Part shown: positions 1-8,919 of the stretch, in pieces
Numbering within the stretch: position 1 is the stretch's first letter
How the letters are laid out: each line of letters opens with the position of its first letter
NCBI GenBank assembly: GCA_035967665.1
Contig: JAYWLB010000043.1
Location: 1-64,000, forward strand
Length of the DNA: 64,000 nucleotides
From: Arctic95D-9 sp035967665
Lineage (GTDB): Bacteria > Verrucomicrobiota > Verrucomicrobiia > Verrucomicrobiales > DEV007
Reading direction: 5' to 3'
Position numbers and translations under genes: made by a program
Notes under the pieces: generated by a model
The model's input: only the letters and a program-made list of their open reading frames with translations
Database searches by the model: none
Told to the model about the DNA's origin: nothing

Positions 1-32
1 CACAAGCGGTCGCGTTGTAGAATGGCGGGGTT

Positions 33-1568
33 ATGTCGCGAGTGCTTCTTCTGATCTCCTTGTTTTTCACGGTTGCCGCAACGGCTGCGGAGCGCCCTAA
101 TGTGCTCTTCATTCTCGCGGATGATCTTGGATACGGAGACCTCAGTTGCTACGGTGCGACCCGCGTCAGCACGCCGAATATCGACCAGCTCGCAAAGGAG
201 GGGCGCAAGTTTACTCAGGCCTATTCACCGAGTTCGGTTTGCACTCCGACCCGCTACAATCTTCTTACGGGGCGCTATGCCTGGCGGACCTGGGTGGGGG
301 GCTCGACGGTTTGGGCGAATGATCCGCTCCTGATCGATCCTGACCGATACACTCTTGCCGATCTTTTCAAGAAGCAGGGATATGCCACCGCCTGCATTGG
401 CAAATGGCATCTCGGCTTCGGGCAGCCGGGAATGGACGGTTGGGATGACGTGCTCGGACCCGACTACAATCGTGACTTGAAACCGGGTCCGCTCGAGCTC
501 GGCTTCGACTATTTCTGGGGCTTTCCTCACGTCAGTCAGTTTCCGCATTATATCGCTGAAAATTATCGGGTCCTGGGCCTCGACAGCAACGATCCTCTCC
601 GGATTACTCCGGATAAACGCCCCGGCTTTGAACTCGACTATCTTCATCGTCCACGTTCGGGGCTCGCTGCTGCGCTGAAGCAGGAGGGGGGCGGGGAAAC
701 CCGTTACACTCATGAAGAACTTTCCGACCGGCTGACGAAGCGCGCCGTCGAATGGCTCGACGACTACGAAGCCGGGGAGCCATTCTTTCTTTATCTGGCC
801 CATCGCAACGTGCATGGTCCTCTCGTTCCTGCTCCGCGTTTCGACGGGACAAGTGAGATCGGTGCCTACGGAGATTTCCTGAACGAGTTCGACTGGTCTG
901 TCGGTGAGGTTCTGAAAGCGCTCGATCGCAATGGCCTGACGGAGGATACCCTCGTTATCTTCACGAGCGATAATGGCGGGGTCTTGCAATACAAACCGGT
1001 CGATTACCCCGAGGTGAAAGGGCATCGGATTAACGGTCCTCTCCGCGGGCAGAAAACGACTGTCTATGAGGGTGGCGTTCGCGTCCCTTTCCTCGTCCGC
1101 TGGCCCGGTCGAATTCCCGAAGCGACGATCGATACGTCGATGGTGGCCCTGACCGATACCTTCGCGACGTTTGCTGAATTTTTTGAAGAGGAACTTCCAC
1201 CGAACGCTGCTGAAGACAGTTTCAGTTTTCTGGGGGCGCTGCTTGACCGGGAGCAAACGACTCCGAAGCGTGAATCGCTCATTATGGATTCCTATCGGGA
1301 GATGATGGCGATTCGTCGAGGCCCGTGGAAACTCATCATGGGACAGCACGGAGGCGGTGCCAATTACCGTAAGACGATTGATCCGGCGCGTCCCGTCGGA
1401 CAGCTCTTCCATCTGGAAAAGGAGGCCCGTGAATGGACGAGTCACTATGCGAAGGAGCCGGAACTCGTCGCCGAACTCACCGCCGAATATGAAAAAATTC
1501 TGCGTGACGGCCACAGTCGGCCCGGCGCGACCGGTACTCCAACAGTGATCCGCGAAGATCGCCCGTGA
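33..1568 (+). CDS. Secreted arylsulfatase (sulfatase family, Cys-type)
   Basis: Probable sulfate-ester hydrolase of the alkaline-phosphatase superfamily, exported to the periplasm or beyond, where it would desulfate polysaccharides or small sulfate esters. The first 19 residues form a signal peptide ending at Ala-Thr-Ala-Ala. The N-terminal metal site reads NVLFILADDLGYGD, and the formylglycine motif CTPTR starts at Cys70, so the enzyme needs maturation by a formylglycine-generating enzyme or anSME that is not in this window. GKWHLGF and FTSDNGG motifs follow as expected. The length of 511 aa is usual. A nucleoside-hydrolase gene follows 52 bp downstream on the same strand. The substrate cannot be predicted. 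Confidence 0.93.
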   Translation: MSRVLLLISLFFTVAATAAERPNVLFILADDLGYGDLSCYGATRVSTPNIDQLAKEGRKFTQAYSPSSVCTPTRYNLLTGRYAWRTWVGGSTVWANDPLLIDPDRYTLADLFKKQGYATACIGKWHLGFGQPGMDGWDDVLGPDYNRDLKPGPLELGFDYFWGFPHVSQFPHYIAENYRVLGLDSNDPLRITPDKRPGFELDYLHRPRSGLAAALKQEGGGETRYTHEELSDRLTKRAVEWLDDYEAGEPFFLYLAHRNVHGPLVPAPRFDGTSEIGAYGDFLNEFDWSVGEVLKALDRNGLTEDTLVIFTSDNGGVLQYKPVDYPEVKGHRINGPLRGQKTTVYEGGVRVPFLVRWPGRIPEATIDTSMVALTDTFATFAEFFEEELPPNAAEDSFSFLGALLDREQTTPKRESLIMDSYREMMAIRRGPWKLIMGQHGGGANYRKTIDPARPVGQLFHLEKEAREWTSHYAKEPELVAELTAEYEKILRDGHSRPGATGTPTVIREDRP

Positions 1569-1580
1569 CAGCACCTTTCC

Positions 1581-1638
1581 AACCCTGTTTAATCTCACAT
1601 TTAACCCTGTTAGCCCCTTCATGAAACCCTGTTTAATC
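1581..1638. repeat. Three short AACCCTGTT direct repeats
   Basis: AACCCTGTTTAATC occurs twice exactly, once in the intergenic gap and once inside the first codons of the nucleoside-hydrolase gene. A shorter copy, AACCCTGTT, lies between them. The same core appears in the 15-bp tandem repeat near 38.37 kb. It may be a small dispersed repeat or chance. Confidence 0.4.
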
Positions 1639-3621
1639 GCCCTGACACTGCTCTTTTTCGGACTGAGCGCGCATGCCAAACCGGTCCCTGTGATCTTTGA
1701 TACTGATATCACCGGCGACGTCGATGATGTCCTCGCTCTTGCGATGCTTCACACCCTTGCCGACAGAGGGCAGTGTGAGATTCTGGCGATCACGCTTTCG
1801 AAGGAGAATGAGTTGGCGGCGCCATTTGTCGATGCGGTGAATACTTTTTACGGGCGACCCGATATTCCTATCGGGATCGGAAAGGACGTGCCGCATCGGG
1901 ATAGCAAGTTTCTCATCCTCGCGAAGGAGAAAGACGGTGACGCGCTCCGCTACCCTCACGACATCGGGATTTCAAAAGAGCCGGAGCTTGCGGTTCCTTT
2001 GATCCGGAAAGTTCTTGAGGCTGCCGAAGACAACTCGGTAGCGATCATTCAGGTCGGTCTTGCCTGTAACATCGCCCAGCTTCTTGAGAGCGAGGGCGGT
2101 AAGGCGCTCATCGAAAAGAAAGTCGACCACCTCTCGCTGATGGCGGGCGGGTTCGAAACTATCAACGGGAATAACCGCTTTCTTGAGGCGAATGTCAGGA
2201 ACCACATTCCTTCAATGCAGGTCCTTGCGGATCAATGGCCCGATTCGGTCCCTGCGATCTGGAGCGGTTTCAAGATCGGTATCAGCGCTCCTTATCCGCG
2301 CGAGTCGATCGCTAAGGACTTTGCTTATGTTGAACATCATATTGTGAAGGAAGCTTATCTTCTGCACAGCGGGCCAAATCACGATCGACCCACCTGGGAT
2401 CTTACCAGTGTTCTCTACTCGGTTTTTCCCGACCGTGGCTATTTTGACTTTTCGCCTCCGGGGCGGGTTACGGTGGAAGACGACAGCTACACCCGTTTCG
2501 TTCCGGTTCCCGGCACCCCGTGGGGAAGCGCTAAAAAGAGCGATCGCCCCGAGGCGCAAAAGCGCGACCGCTACCTGCGGATGAATGAGGTGCAGGCAGC
2601 ACGGGTTCAAGAGGCGCTGGTCCATCTGGTCGTTCAGCCGCCCCGTCACCTGAAAGCCGATATGAGTCGTGCCCTCAATGTCATCTTTGATACAGATATG
2701 GGGAACGACACCGATGATGCCATGGCGCTTGCGATGCTTCACTCGCTTCAGAGTCGTGGTTTGGTGAATATTCTGGGGATTACCTCGACGAAGGACGATC
2801 CCCGTTCTGCAGCGTATCTCGATGCTTTCAACACCTTCTACGGGCGTCCTGATATTCCGATCGGCACGGTTCGCAACGGGGTTAATCCGGAGATGAAAGA
2901 TTTCCTCAAGTTTGCCGAAGAATACCCGCACGATCTCAAGAGTGGTCAGGATGCGGAGCGGGCCATGCCTTTTCTCCGAAAATTGCTCGTTGCGCAACCC
3001 GATCAATCGGTCACCCTGATTCAGGTGGGCTTTTTCACAAATTTTGCCCGGCTTCTCGAAACGAAAGCCGACGACATTTCACCGCTCACGGGGATGGAAC
3101 TGGTGAAGCAGAAAGTGGTCGGCCTCCATATGATGGCCGGAGCATTCCAGACCGTTCACGACAACAACCGGTATCGTGAATACAACGTTATCAAACATCT
3201 CGAGCCGGCAAGGCAGCTCACGGCGGACTGGCCCACTCCCATCTTCTGGAGCGGTTTTGAGATCGGGTATGCGGCAACTTATCCGTGGCAGAGCATTGCT
3301 GAGGACTTCGAATCTTTTGATCGTCACATCCTCAAGGATTCTTATATCGCCTACGCCCCTGAGATCCCCCATGACCGTCCCACCTGGGACTTAACTTCAG
3401 TGCTTCAGGCCGTTTATCCCGATCGCGGATATTTCGATCTCTCGTCGAAAGGAACCGTGAACATGCACGAGGACGGGATGACTTTTTTCCGCCCCGATCC
3501 CCGCAGGAAGCCGGTTGAAGAACACAAGGGACGCGACCGGTATCTTATCATGAACGAGGTTCAGACCGCCCGGGTTCGAGAGGCGCTCACTATGCTCGTT
3601 TCGGAGCCTCCGTTGGATTAG
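1621..3621 (+). CDS. Tandem-domain inosine/uridine-type nucleoside hydrolase
   Basis: Secreted protein with two complete nucleoside N-ribohydrolase domains, which would cleave ribonucleosides into base and ribose. A signal peptide of about 19 residues precedes domain 1 (about 22-340), which opens with VIFDTDITGDVDDVLAL. Domain 2 (about 353-666) opens with VIFDTDMGNDTDDAMAL. These are the Ca-binding Asp clusters of the IUNH family. Both halves share NTFYGRPDIPIG, the DRPTWDLTSVL segment near the C-terminus and a closing RYL.MNEVQ.ARV..AL, so the gene arose by internal duplication and fusion. Single-domain family members are about 310-350 aa. It lies 52 bp behind a sulfatase, which suggests a scavenging operon. 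The true substrate is unknown. Confidence 0.88.
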   Translation: MKPCLIALTLLFFGLSAHAKPVPVIFDTDITGDVDDVLALAMLHTLADRGQCEILAITLSKENELAAPFVDAVNTFYGRPDIPIGIGKDVPHRDSKFLILAKEKDGDALRYPHDIGISKEPELAVPLIRKVLEAAEDNSVAIIQVGLACNIAQLLESEGGKALIEKKVDHLSLMAGGFETINGNNRFLEANVRNHIPSMQVLADQWPDSVPAIWSGFKIGISAPYPRESIAKDFAYVEHHIVKEAYLLHSGPNHDRPTWDLTSVLYSVFPDRGYFDFSPPGRVTVEDDSYTRFVPVPGTPWGSAKKSDRPEAQKRDRYLRMNEVQAARVQEALVHLVVQPPRHLKADMSRALNVIFDTDMGNDTDDAMALAMLHSLQSRGLVNILGITSTKDDPRSAAYLDAFNTFYGRPDIPIGTVRNGVNPEMKDFLKFAEEYPHDLKSGQDAERAMPFLRKLLVAQPDQSVTLIQVGFFTNFARLLETKADDISPLTGMELVKQKVVGLHMMAGAFQTVHDNNRYREYNVIKHLEPARQLTADWPTPIFWSGFEIGYAATYPWQSIAEDFESFDRHILKDSYIAYAPEIPHDRPTWDLTSVLQAVYPDRGYFDLSSKGTVNMHEDGMTFFRPDPRRKPVEEHKGRDRYLIMNEVQTARVREALTMLVSEPPLD

Positions 3622-3730
3622 GGGTTAGTGGTGACGCGACGGAGCGTATTCAGGTTCCCCGAAGGGCCGGAGCGAGGTGAGCCGGGTCGGGATGGCCGTC
3701 ATTGCCCCCCGATGGTTTTATTCTGTTTGA

Positions 3731-3757
3731 AATATTCACTTGAGAGAATATTCTCAC
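3731..3757. promoter_or_regulatory. Candidate ArsR operator upstream of the ACR3 gene
   Basis: A perfect 12-bp palindrome GAGAATATTCTC (3744-3755) is preceded by a second AATATTCAC half-like copy at 3731-3739. The site sits 52-78 bp before the arsenite-permease start, in an AT-rich stretch where a promoter is expected. ArsR-family repressors bind such AT-rich palindromes, and the repressor gene lies downstream in the same operon. The assignment is inferred from position and symmetry only. Confidence 0.45.
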
Positions 3758-3808
3758 AGGGGTATATTGTTGTGAGGCGGGAGCCTGATATGCTAACCAA
3801 ACAATAAT

Positions 3809-4912
3809 ATGAGTCTCGATAAATCATCCATGGGCTTTTTTGAGCGTCATCTCACGATCTGGGTGACGCTTTGCATTCTTGCCGGCATCGGCCTCGGAAA
3901 GCTTGCTCCGGGGCTGGCGCAGGCGCTCGATGGCATGGCGATCTATGTAAACGATGCGCCTGTTGTTTCCATTCCCATCGCTATCTGTCTCTTTTTCATG
4001 ATGTATCCCATCATGGTGAAAATTGATTTCGGCGAGGTGGTTCAGGCCTCGCGAAGTCCGCGCCCGGTTTTTCTGACGCTGTTCGTCAACTGGGCGGTCA
4101 AGCCGTTCACGATGCTCGGTCTCGCCACTTTGTTTTTAGGGGTGTTTTTTAAAGATTTTCTTCCCGGAACTGAGGTCGTGAAAGACGGCACTGAAGTGGA
4201 ACTCTATCGTTCCTATATTTCGGGTGCCATTCTTCTCGGTATCGCGCCATGTACCGCCATGGTTCTCGTCTGGAGCCATCTCGCGAGAGGTAATCAGGGG
4301 CTGACGCTTGTGATGGTGGCGATCAACTCGTTAACGATGTTGGTGCTCTACGGCGTTCTCGGCGGGTGGCTTCTCGGAGTGAACCGTATGCCGGTTCCGT
4401 GGGAGGCGCTGCTGCTTTCCGTGGGTATCTACGTGGCGCTTCCTCTCGTGAGCGGATACTTTTCGCGCCGCTGGATTCTGCGGGCAAAAGGGGAGGAATG
4501 GTTCAACGCGAAATTTCTTCGTTTCCTCACACCGGTTTCGACGGGAGCGCTTCTCGTGACTCTGGTTTTGCTCTTCAGTTTTAAGGGGGAGACAATCCTC
4601 GCCAATCCGCTCACAATTCTCTGGATCGCGATCCCGCTGGCGCTGCAGACTCTGCTGATTTTCGGTATTACCTACTTCGCTGCGAGGCTTTTGAAATTTC
4701 GATATGAAGACGCGGCTCCCTCCGCCATGATTGGGGCGTCCAATCACTTCGAGGTGGCTATTGCCACTGCGGTGATGCTCTTTGGTTTGTCTTCCGGGGC
4801 AGCGCTTGCCACCGTTGTCGGGGTCTTGATCGAGGTGCCGCTGATGCTCTTTCTCGTCCGGATCTGCCAGCGCACCGCGGGGTGGTTCGGAGCAACTGAT
4901 TCGAAAGCATAG
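3809..4912 (+). CDS. acr3: ACR3-family arsenite efflux permease
   Basis: Inner-membrane arsenite (possibly antimonite) exporter driven by the proton gradient. The 367-residue protein is almost entirely hydrophobic and fits the ten-helix ACR3 fold of the bile-acid/arsenite transporter superfamily. It has the family motif GIAPCTAMVLVWS with the essential Cys at 148, and the later signature GASNHFEVAIATAV with its conserved Glu. It is followed after 13 bp by an ArsR repressor, forming a minimal arsenite-resistance operon. No arsenate reductase or arsA is adjacent. There is no clear Shine-Dalgarno before the ATG. Confidence 0.93.
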   Translation: MSLDKSSMGFFERHLTIWVTLCILAGIGLGKLAPGLAQALDGMAIYVNDAPVVSIPIAICLFFMMYPIMVKIDFGEVVQASRSPRPVFLTLFVNWAVKPFTMLGLATLFLGVFFKDFLPGTEVVKDGTEVELYRSYISGAILLGIAPCTAMVLVWSHLARGNQGLTLVMVAINSLTMLVLYGVLGGWLLGVNRMPVPWEALLLSVGIYVALPLVSGYFSRRWILRAKGEEWFNAKFLRFLTPVSTGALLVTLVLLFSFKGETILANPLTILWIAIPLALQTLLIFGITYFAARLLKFRYEDAAPSAMIGASNHFEVAIATAVMLFGLSSGAALATVVGVLIEVPLMLFLVRICQRTAGWFGATDSKA

Positions 4913-4925
4913 GGGGGAGACGCCA

Positions 4926-5285
4926 GTGATCATGGAAGAGGAATTCATCTCCGTTTATAAATGCCTTTGCGATCTCACCCGGTTGCGGATTTTGAATTTG
5001 TTGAAACAGGCTCCGCTCTGCGTTTGTCATGTGCAGGATGTGCTTGGCGAACCGCAGCCGAAGGTTTCGAAGCAACTTTCCTATCTCAAGCGGCACGGAA
5101 TGATTGAATCGGTGCGCAATGCAAACTGGACAATCTACCGGTTGCCAAATGATCCGGGGCCTTTGCTGGATGGAAATTTGAAGTGTCTGCAGGATTTCGT
5201 CTTTCAGGAATCTGTTTTTCAGGAAGATTTGAAGCGGCTCGACCGGATCGATACCTCTGCTGCGTGTGTTCCTGAAGACGCTTGA
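4926..5285 (+). CDS. arsR: ArsR/SmtB-family arsenic-responsive repressor
   Basis: Small winged-helix repressor, probably of its own operon with the ACR3 permease. A cysteine motif LCVCH (Cys32 and Cys34) lies at the place of the ELCVCDL metalloid-binding site of classical ArsR. A recognition helix with PKVSKQLSYLKRHGMI follows. The start is either GTG at 4926, about 7 nt after an AGGGGGGAG purine run, or ATG at 4932. The spacing favours the GTG. Length of 119 aa is normal. Dissociation from DNA on arsenite binding is family knowledge and not shown here. Confidence 0.88.
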   Translation: MIMEEEFISVYKCLCDLTRLRILNLLKQAPLCVCHVQDVLGEPQPKVSKQLSYLKRHGMIESVRNANWTIYRLPNDPGPLLDGNLKCLQDFVFQESVFQEDLKRLDRIDTSAACVPEDA

Positions 5286-5507
5286 GACGGGAGTGACAGG
5301 AAGGGCTGCGGATTCAGGTTTCCCGTTGTCTTTTTCAGTTTTTATCCGGTTTCTTTGGTCGCATTGTGAGCAACCGGGAAGAGGTCACCCGGGCCGCTTT
5401 GTCGACGTGCCACGACTCCATGACATCGGGATGTGGATTTGGTCTATGGCGTGATTTCGGGGAGCATGGCAGCCTTTAAATGAAGAATCATAATCAGGAA
5501 GAACTCA

Positions 5508-6293
5508 ATGAAGTCGAAACGAACCCGCATGAACCCAACATGCCTTGCTTTAACCTGTCTGCTTTCCGGATTGATCTTTCCCGCGTCCTGCTTTTCCCGG
5601 GAAACTTCGGAACCGGTCTCTTTGTTCGACGGCAAAACTTTGGATGGCTGGGTCTTCAATGAAGGTGTTTGGCGGGTCGAGGAGGGTGCGATCACTGCCG
5701 GTTCGCATCATCGGAAATTTCCAAAAAATGAATTCGTATGCACGGAGAAAAGTTATGCGAACTTTGAGCTGACTTTGAAGATTAAATGTTCAGGCGATCT
5801 CGCAACCGGTCAGGTCAACAGTGGAATCCAGATTCGCAGCGCCCGGCTGCCCGACGGTGGAGTGGCAGGCTACCAGATTGACTGCGGGAAAGGCTGGTTC
5901 GGAAAGATTTATGATGAACATCGACGTCGACTGATTTACGACACACCCATTGATGAAGCGGCTCTCCTGGCGGGCATTGATACATTCGGCTGGAACGAGT
6001 ATCGCATACTCGCCGATGGCCCGCGGATTCAGGTGTGGATCAATGGTATCCCGGCAAGCGATTACACCGAGGAGAATCCGCAAATCCCGCTCGACGGGAT
6101 CATTGCTCCGCAGATTCACAAAGGCGGGCATGTCATGGTTCAGTTCAAGGACGTCACGATCCGCGAGCTGCCTCCGACAGAGGATGCACCGACCTGGGAA
6201 TCACTGGGCGGAACGGAGGCCGCTCTCGCGAAGGTTAAAATCAAGCGGACTCCCCGGAAGAAGAAAGCAAAGGGGAAGGGTAAGGCAGAGTAG
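5508..6293 (+). CDS. Secreted DUF1080 (3-keto-disaccharide hydrolase-like) protein
   Basis: Exported protein with the concanavalin-like DUF1080 fold, common in PVC bacteria and Bacteroidota and now often called 3-keto-disaccharide hydrolase. A signal sequence of about 30 residues is followed by VSLFDGKTLDGWVFNEGVW, the typical opening of the family. Conserved NSGIQIRS and GYQIDCGKGWFGKIYDE segments follow. The C-terminus is a Lys-rich tail (about 240-261). The start has an AGGAAG Shine-Dalgarno 5-6 nt upstream. A downstream ATG at 5529 is possible. It may act on glycans together with the sulfatases of the region, but no direct operon partner is seen. Confidence 0.85.
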   Translation: MKSKRTRMNPTCLALTCLLSGLIFPASCFSRETSEPVSLFDGKTLDGWVFNEGVWRVEEGAITAGSHHRKFPKNEFVCTEKSYANFELTLKIKCSGDLATGQVNSGIQIRSARLPDGGVAGYQIDCGKGWFGKIYDEHRRRLIYDTPIDEAALLAGIDTFGWNEYRILADGPRIQVWINGIPASDYTEENPQIPLDGIIAPQIHKGGHVMVQFKDVTIRELPPTEDAPTWESLGGTEAALAKVKIKRTPRKKKAKGKGKAE

Positions 6294-6372
6294 AGGGTCT
6301 GGCATATAAATGTGAATTTGAGTTATTGCGATTCATCAGGGTGTTTCGTAGCAGTAACAAAATTCGATTTCT

Positions 6373-7521
6373 ATGAGTGACGCGATCAATTCAAAATACC
6401 CTTCGATAGAGCATCTTCGTGAGCGGGCGAGGCAGCGGATGCCCCGTTTTGCATTCGAGTACCTCGAAGGGGGGTGTAATTCCGAGATCAATCTGATTCG
6501 CAATACCTCGGAGATTCGTGAGGTGCAGCTCAAGCCCTGGTATCTCCGCGATTATCCGGGCTCCGATCAGTCGACTGAAATTTTCGGAAAAACCTACGAC
6601 GCTCCGTTCGGGGTTTCTCCTATCGGGCTTCAGGGGTTGATGTGGCCGGGTGCGACTGAGATTCTCGCGAAAGCGGCATTCGATCACAATGTGCCGTTTA
6701 TTCTCAGTACCGTCGGAACAGCGAGCATCGAGACCGTTGCTGAACTCACTGAAGGAAACACATGGTTTCAGCTCTACCATCCCGCCGAGAACGAGCTGCG
6801 CGATAAACTGCTCGACCGCGCCGCTGCCGCTGAGGTGCCTGTTCTCGTGATCCTCGCCGACACGCCTACCTTTGCCTATCGTCCCAAAGAGATTAAAAAC
6901 GGGCTTTCGATTCCTCCGCAGATGTCGCTTGGCAATGTCATTCAAATGATGACGCACCCCACCTGGTCGTTCAGTCAGTTGGCGGCAGGGGCGCCGGAGT
7001 TCAAAACGATGACTCCCTATCTGCCGAAGGGGCTCAGTATGAAGCATCTCGGGCTCTTCATGAATAAAACGTTTTCAGGTCGCCTCAATCCAGACAAGAT
7101 CGCGGCGATTCGCGACCGGTGGAAAGGCAAGCTCGTCATAAAAGGGATCGTGAATCCCGAGGACGCGGAAAAAGCAATCAGCCTCGGTGTCGACGGCATG
7201 ATCGTTTCCAATCACGGTGGACGTCAGCTGGACGCCGGGCAGTCGACAATCAAGCCGCTAACCGTGCTGGCTAAAGAGTTCGGCGATAAAACGACGATGA
7301 TGATCGACAGCGGTCTTCGAGGTGGGCCCGATATCGCCAACGCGCTTGCGAGCGGAGCAAAGTTCACCTTCATGGGACGTTCCTTTATGTATGGCGTCGG
7401 GGCGCTTGGAAAGGACGGCGGCGATCACACCATCTCGATGCTGAAAAAGCAGCTCCAGCAGGTCATGGAGCAGATTGGCTGCGAAAAAGTGGCCGATTTT
7501 CCCCGGCATTTACTGCAGTGA
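6373..7521 (+). CDS. FMN-dependent alpha-hydroxyacid dehydrogenase/oxidase
   Basis: Flavoenzyme of the L-lactate dehydrogenase/glycolate oxidase family that would oxidise an L-2-hydroxyacid to a 2-oxoacid. Recognisable family segments are FEYLEGGCNSEINLIRN near the N-terminus, FGVSPIGLQGLMWPGAT, the LVIKGIVNPEDA strand, the catalytic-His segment SNHGGRQLD, and the phosphate-binding IDSGLRGGPDIANAL and GRSFMYG segments. The protein has 382 aa, the usual size, and no signal peptide. It stands alone between the DUF1080 gene and a 354-bp gap. Lactate is the default substrate guess, but mandelate-like or longer hydroxyacids cannot be excluded. Confidence 0.9.
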   Translation: MSDAINSKYPSIEHLRERARQRMPRFAFEYLEGGCNSEINLIRNTSEIREVQLKPWYLRDYPGSDQSTEIFGKTYDAPFGVSPIGLQGLMWPGATEILAKAAFDHNVPFILSTVGTASIETVAELTEGNTWFQLYHPAENELRDKLLDRAAAAEVPVLVILADTPTFAYRPKEIKNGLSIPPQMSLGNVIQMMTHPTWSFSQLAAGAPEFKTMTPYLPKGLSMKHLGLFMNKTFSGRLNPDKIAAIRDRWKGKLVIKGIVNPEDAEKAISLGVDGMIVSNHGGRQLDAGQSTIKPLTVLAKEFGDKTTMMIDSGLRGGPDIANALASGAKFTFMGRSFMYGVGALGKDGGDHTISMLKKQLQQVMEQIGCEKVADFPRHLLQ

Positions 7522-7875
7522 TTCGGCCGGAGCGACGCTCGTTGCGGGGGACCCTCCCCGTGGTTTGAGGTGTTTTCTCAGTGGCGCCGCCTTTTTGTAA
7601 CCGTTTCAATCGTGAAACATTCCGCCTGCCTGAACGAGAGGAGAGATGGCGAGGGACGGGGAATTTTCTGGAGTTGGTTGGTTAAAATAGTCATGCTTAA
7701 GCGCAACCGGACGTTGGAGTGAAATTGGACAGTCCGGATTTAGAATCCTGACAGGGCTGTCATAGGGCGGCAACGGGTTCCACGGAAGTGAGAAGTCGAT
7801 TCACCTGAGACTGGAACTTGAGCAGCTTTTGACTGGAAAACAGATTTGGAAATTTTGACACCCCCGCAGCACTGA
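7522..7875. other. Gene-free stretch of 354 bp
   Basis: No credible reading frame. A GC-rich inverted repeat (CGGGG at 7545-7549 with CCCCG at 7556-7560) lies shortly after the oxidase stop and may act as a weak terminator, although no strong T-run follows it. The rest presumably carries the promoter of the AraC-type regulator gene. No riboswitch or tRNA-like fold was recognised. Confidence 0.5.
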
Positions 7876-8760
7876 ATGGCGAAGGAAACAACGCAGGATG
7901 AAAGGGATCACGAGATTTTCGGAGAGCAAACCCGCTGGGAGGTTGTTCGGGCTGATACGGGAGACGACCGCGACTGGCTCGAGAACTCTCCGGTGTGCAC
8001 TCTTTTGCAAACCCATCTTATTGCTCATGTGGGGCGGATGTGGGCGACGGCTCCGTTTGAAGTGATTCGCTCTGAAGCCTCGGGCACTTTTGCTCTGGTT
8101 GTGCTGGAAGGCGAAGGGGAAACTAAGATCGACGGGGAGTGGCGAACCGTGGTGAAAGACGAAATTTGCCTGCTACCGGCCTTTGCACCGACTGCGATTC
8201 GCGCGAAAGAGGGAACGATGTGGCATTTCGCCTGGGTGCGCTACGAAGAGGCCCGGGAAACATCTCCGATTTTGTCATCAGACAGTCCGGTCATTCATAG
8301 TGGCTCGGTCGATTTACTAAACTTTGCGATCGCCGGACTGGCTGCTGAATTGAAACGGGGGAAATCCGAGCCGGCCATGCTGCATCACTGGATTGAATTG
8401 ATTCACGGATTTGTGGCGCGCGCTGCGAGGCCGTATCAGGGAGATGACCGGCTCTGGCGGGTGTGGAAGGAAGTGGAGCGGGATTTGGCGCGGGACTGGT
8501 CTCTCGCCGATTTGGAGAAAATTGCGCACCTCGGTCAGGAACACCTTCGCCGATTGACCAATCAGCAACTGGGCCGCAGCCCCATCCAGCAAATCACTCA
8601 TCTCCGCATGCGGCGTGCTGTCGCCCGGCTTACGACTTCGGAGGATAAAGTGGAAACGATTGCAAGAGAGGTTGGCTACACCAATCCGTTTACGTTTTCG
8701 AATGCGTTCAAACGTTGGACAGGGAAGAGGCCTTCGGATTTCCGGGAGCTGGGCAATTGA
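7876..8760 (+). CDS. AraC-family transcriptional regulator
   Basis: One-component regulator with an N-terminal cupin-like sensor half (about 1-170, including LVVLEGEGETKIDGEWRTV) and a C-terminal double helix-turn-helix AraC domain (about 195-292). The DNA-binding half contains WSLADLEKIAHLGQEHLRRL and the second-helix signature REVGYTNPFTFSNAFKRWTG. Length of 294 aa is typical. It is not part of an operon, and its targets are not apparent. The upstream oxidase on the same strand is one candidate. The N-terminal ligand type is unknown. Confidence 0.9.
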   Translation: MAKETTQDERDHEIFGEQTRWEVVRADTGDDRDWLENSPVCTLLQTHLIAHVGRMWATAPFEVIRSEASGTFALVVLEGEGETKIDGEWRTVVKDEICLLPAFAPTAIRAKEGTMWHFAWVRYEEARETSPILSSDSPVIHSGSVDLLNFAIAGLAAELKRGKSEPAMLHHWIELIHGFVARAARPYQGDDRLWRVWKEVERDLARDWSLADLEKIAHLGQEHLRRLTNQQLGRSPIQQITHLRMRRAVARLTTSEDKVETIAREVGYTNPFTFSNAFKRWTGKRPSDFRELGN

Positions 8761-8841
8761 GCCCGGACAGGAAGGGAACTGCCGAGCGAGAGGGTCTCAG
8801 GTAGGCGTGCAGAATGCCATAAATTCTCTGGCTTTATGCAT

Positions 8842-8883
8842 GGACCCGGGGTCGCTCCTATGGGGGAGTCTCTCCCCGGGTCC
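8842..8883. terminator. GC-rich hairpin after the AraC gene (possible terminator)
   Basis: A perfect 10-bp inverted repeat, GGACCCGGGG pairing with CCCCGGGTCC, encloses a 22-nt loop that contains a further CTCC/GGAG pairing. It lies between the AraC regulator and the hemerythrin-like gene. No long T-run follows, so it may stop transcription weakly or act as an attenuator or RNA-stability element. Confidence 0.45.
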
Positions 8884-8919
8884 CGTCTGACAGGCTTTTG
8901 AAGGAGTCTGAGGCAGGGC

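Noticed and set aside
225..1712. Long open frame of 495 codons on the minus strand
   Set aside because: It lies wholly antisense to a clear sulfatase and the start of the nucleoside hydrolase. Its translation has no domain-like features. It is typical of GC-rich codon-phase shadows.
2212..3006. Minus-strand open frame of 264 codons
   Set aside because: It is antisense to the nucleoside hydrolase and has basic, low-information composition with no recognised motif.
5266..5454. Small plus-strand frame after arsR
   Set aside because: It has no Shine-Dalgarno, no conserved look and an unlikely composition. The region is better read as the arsR 3' end and intergenic DNA with a weak ACGGGA/TCCCGT hairpin.
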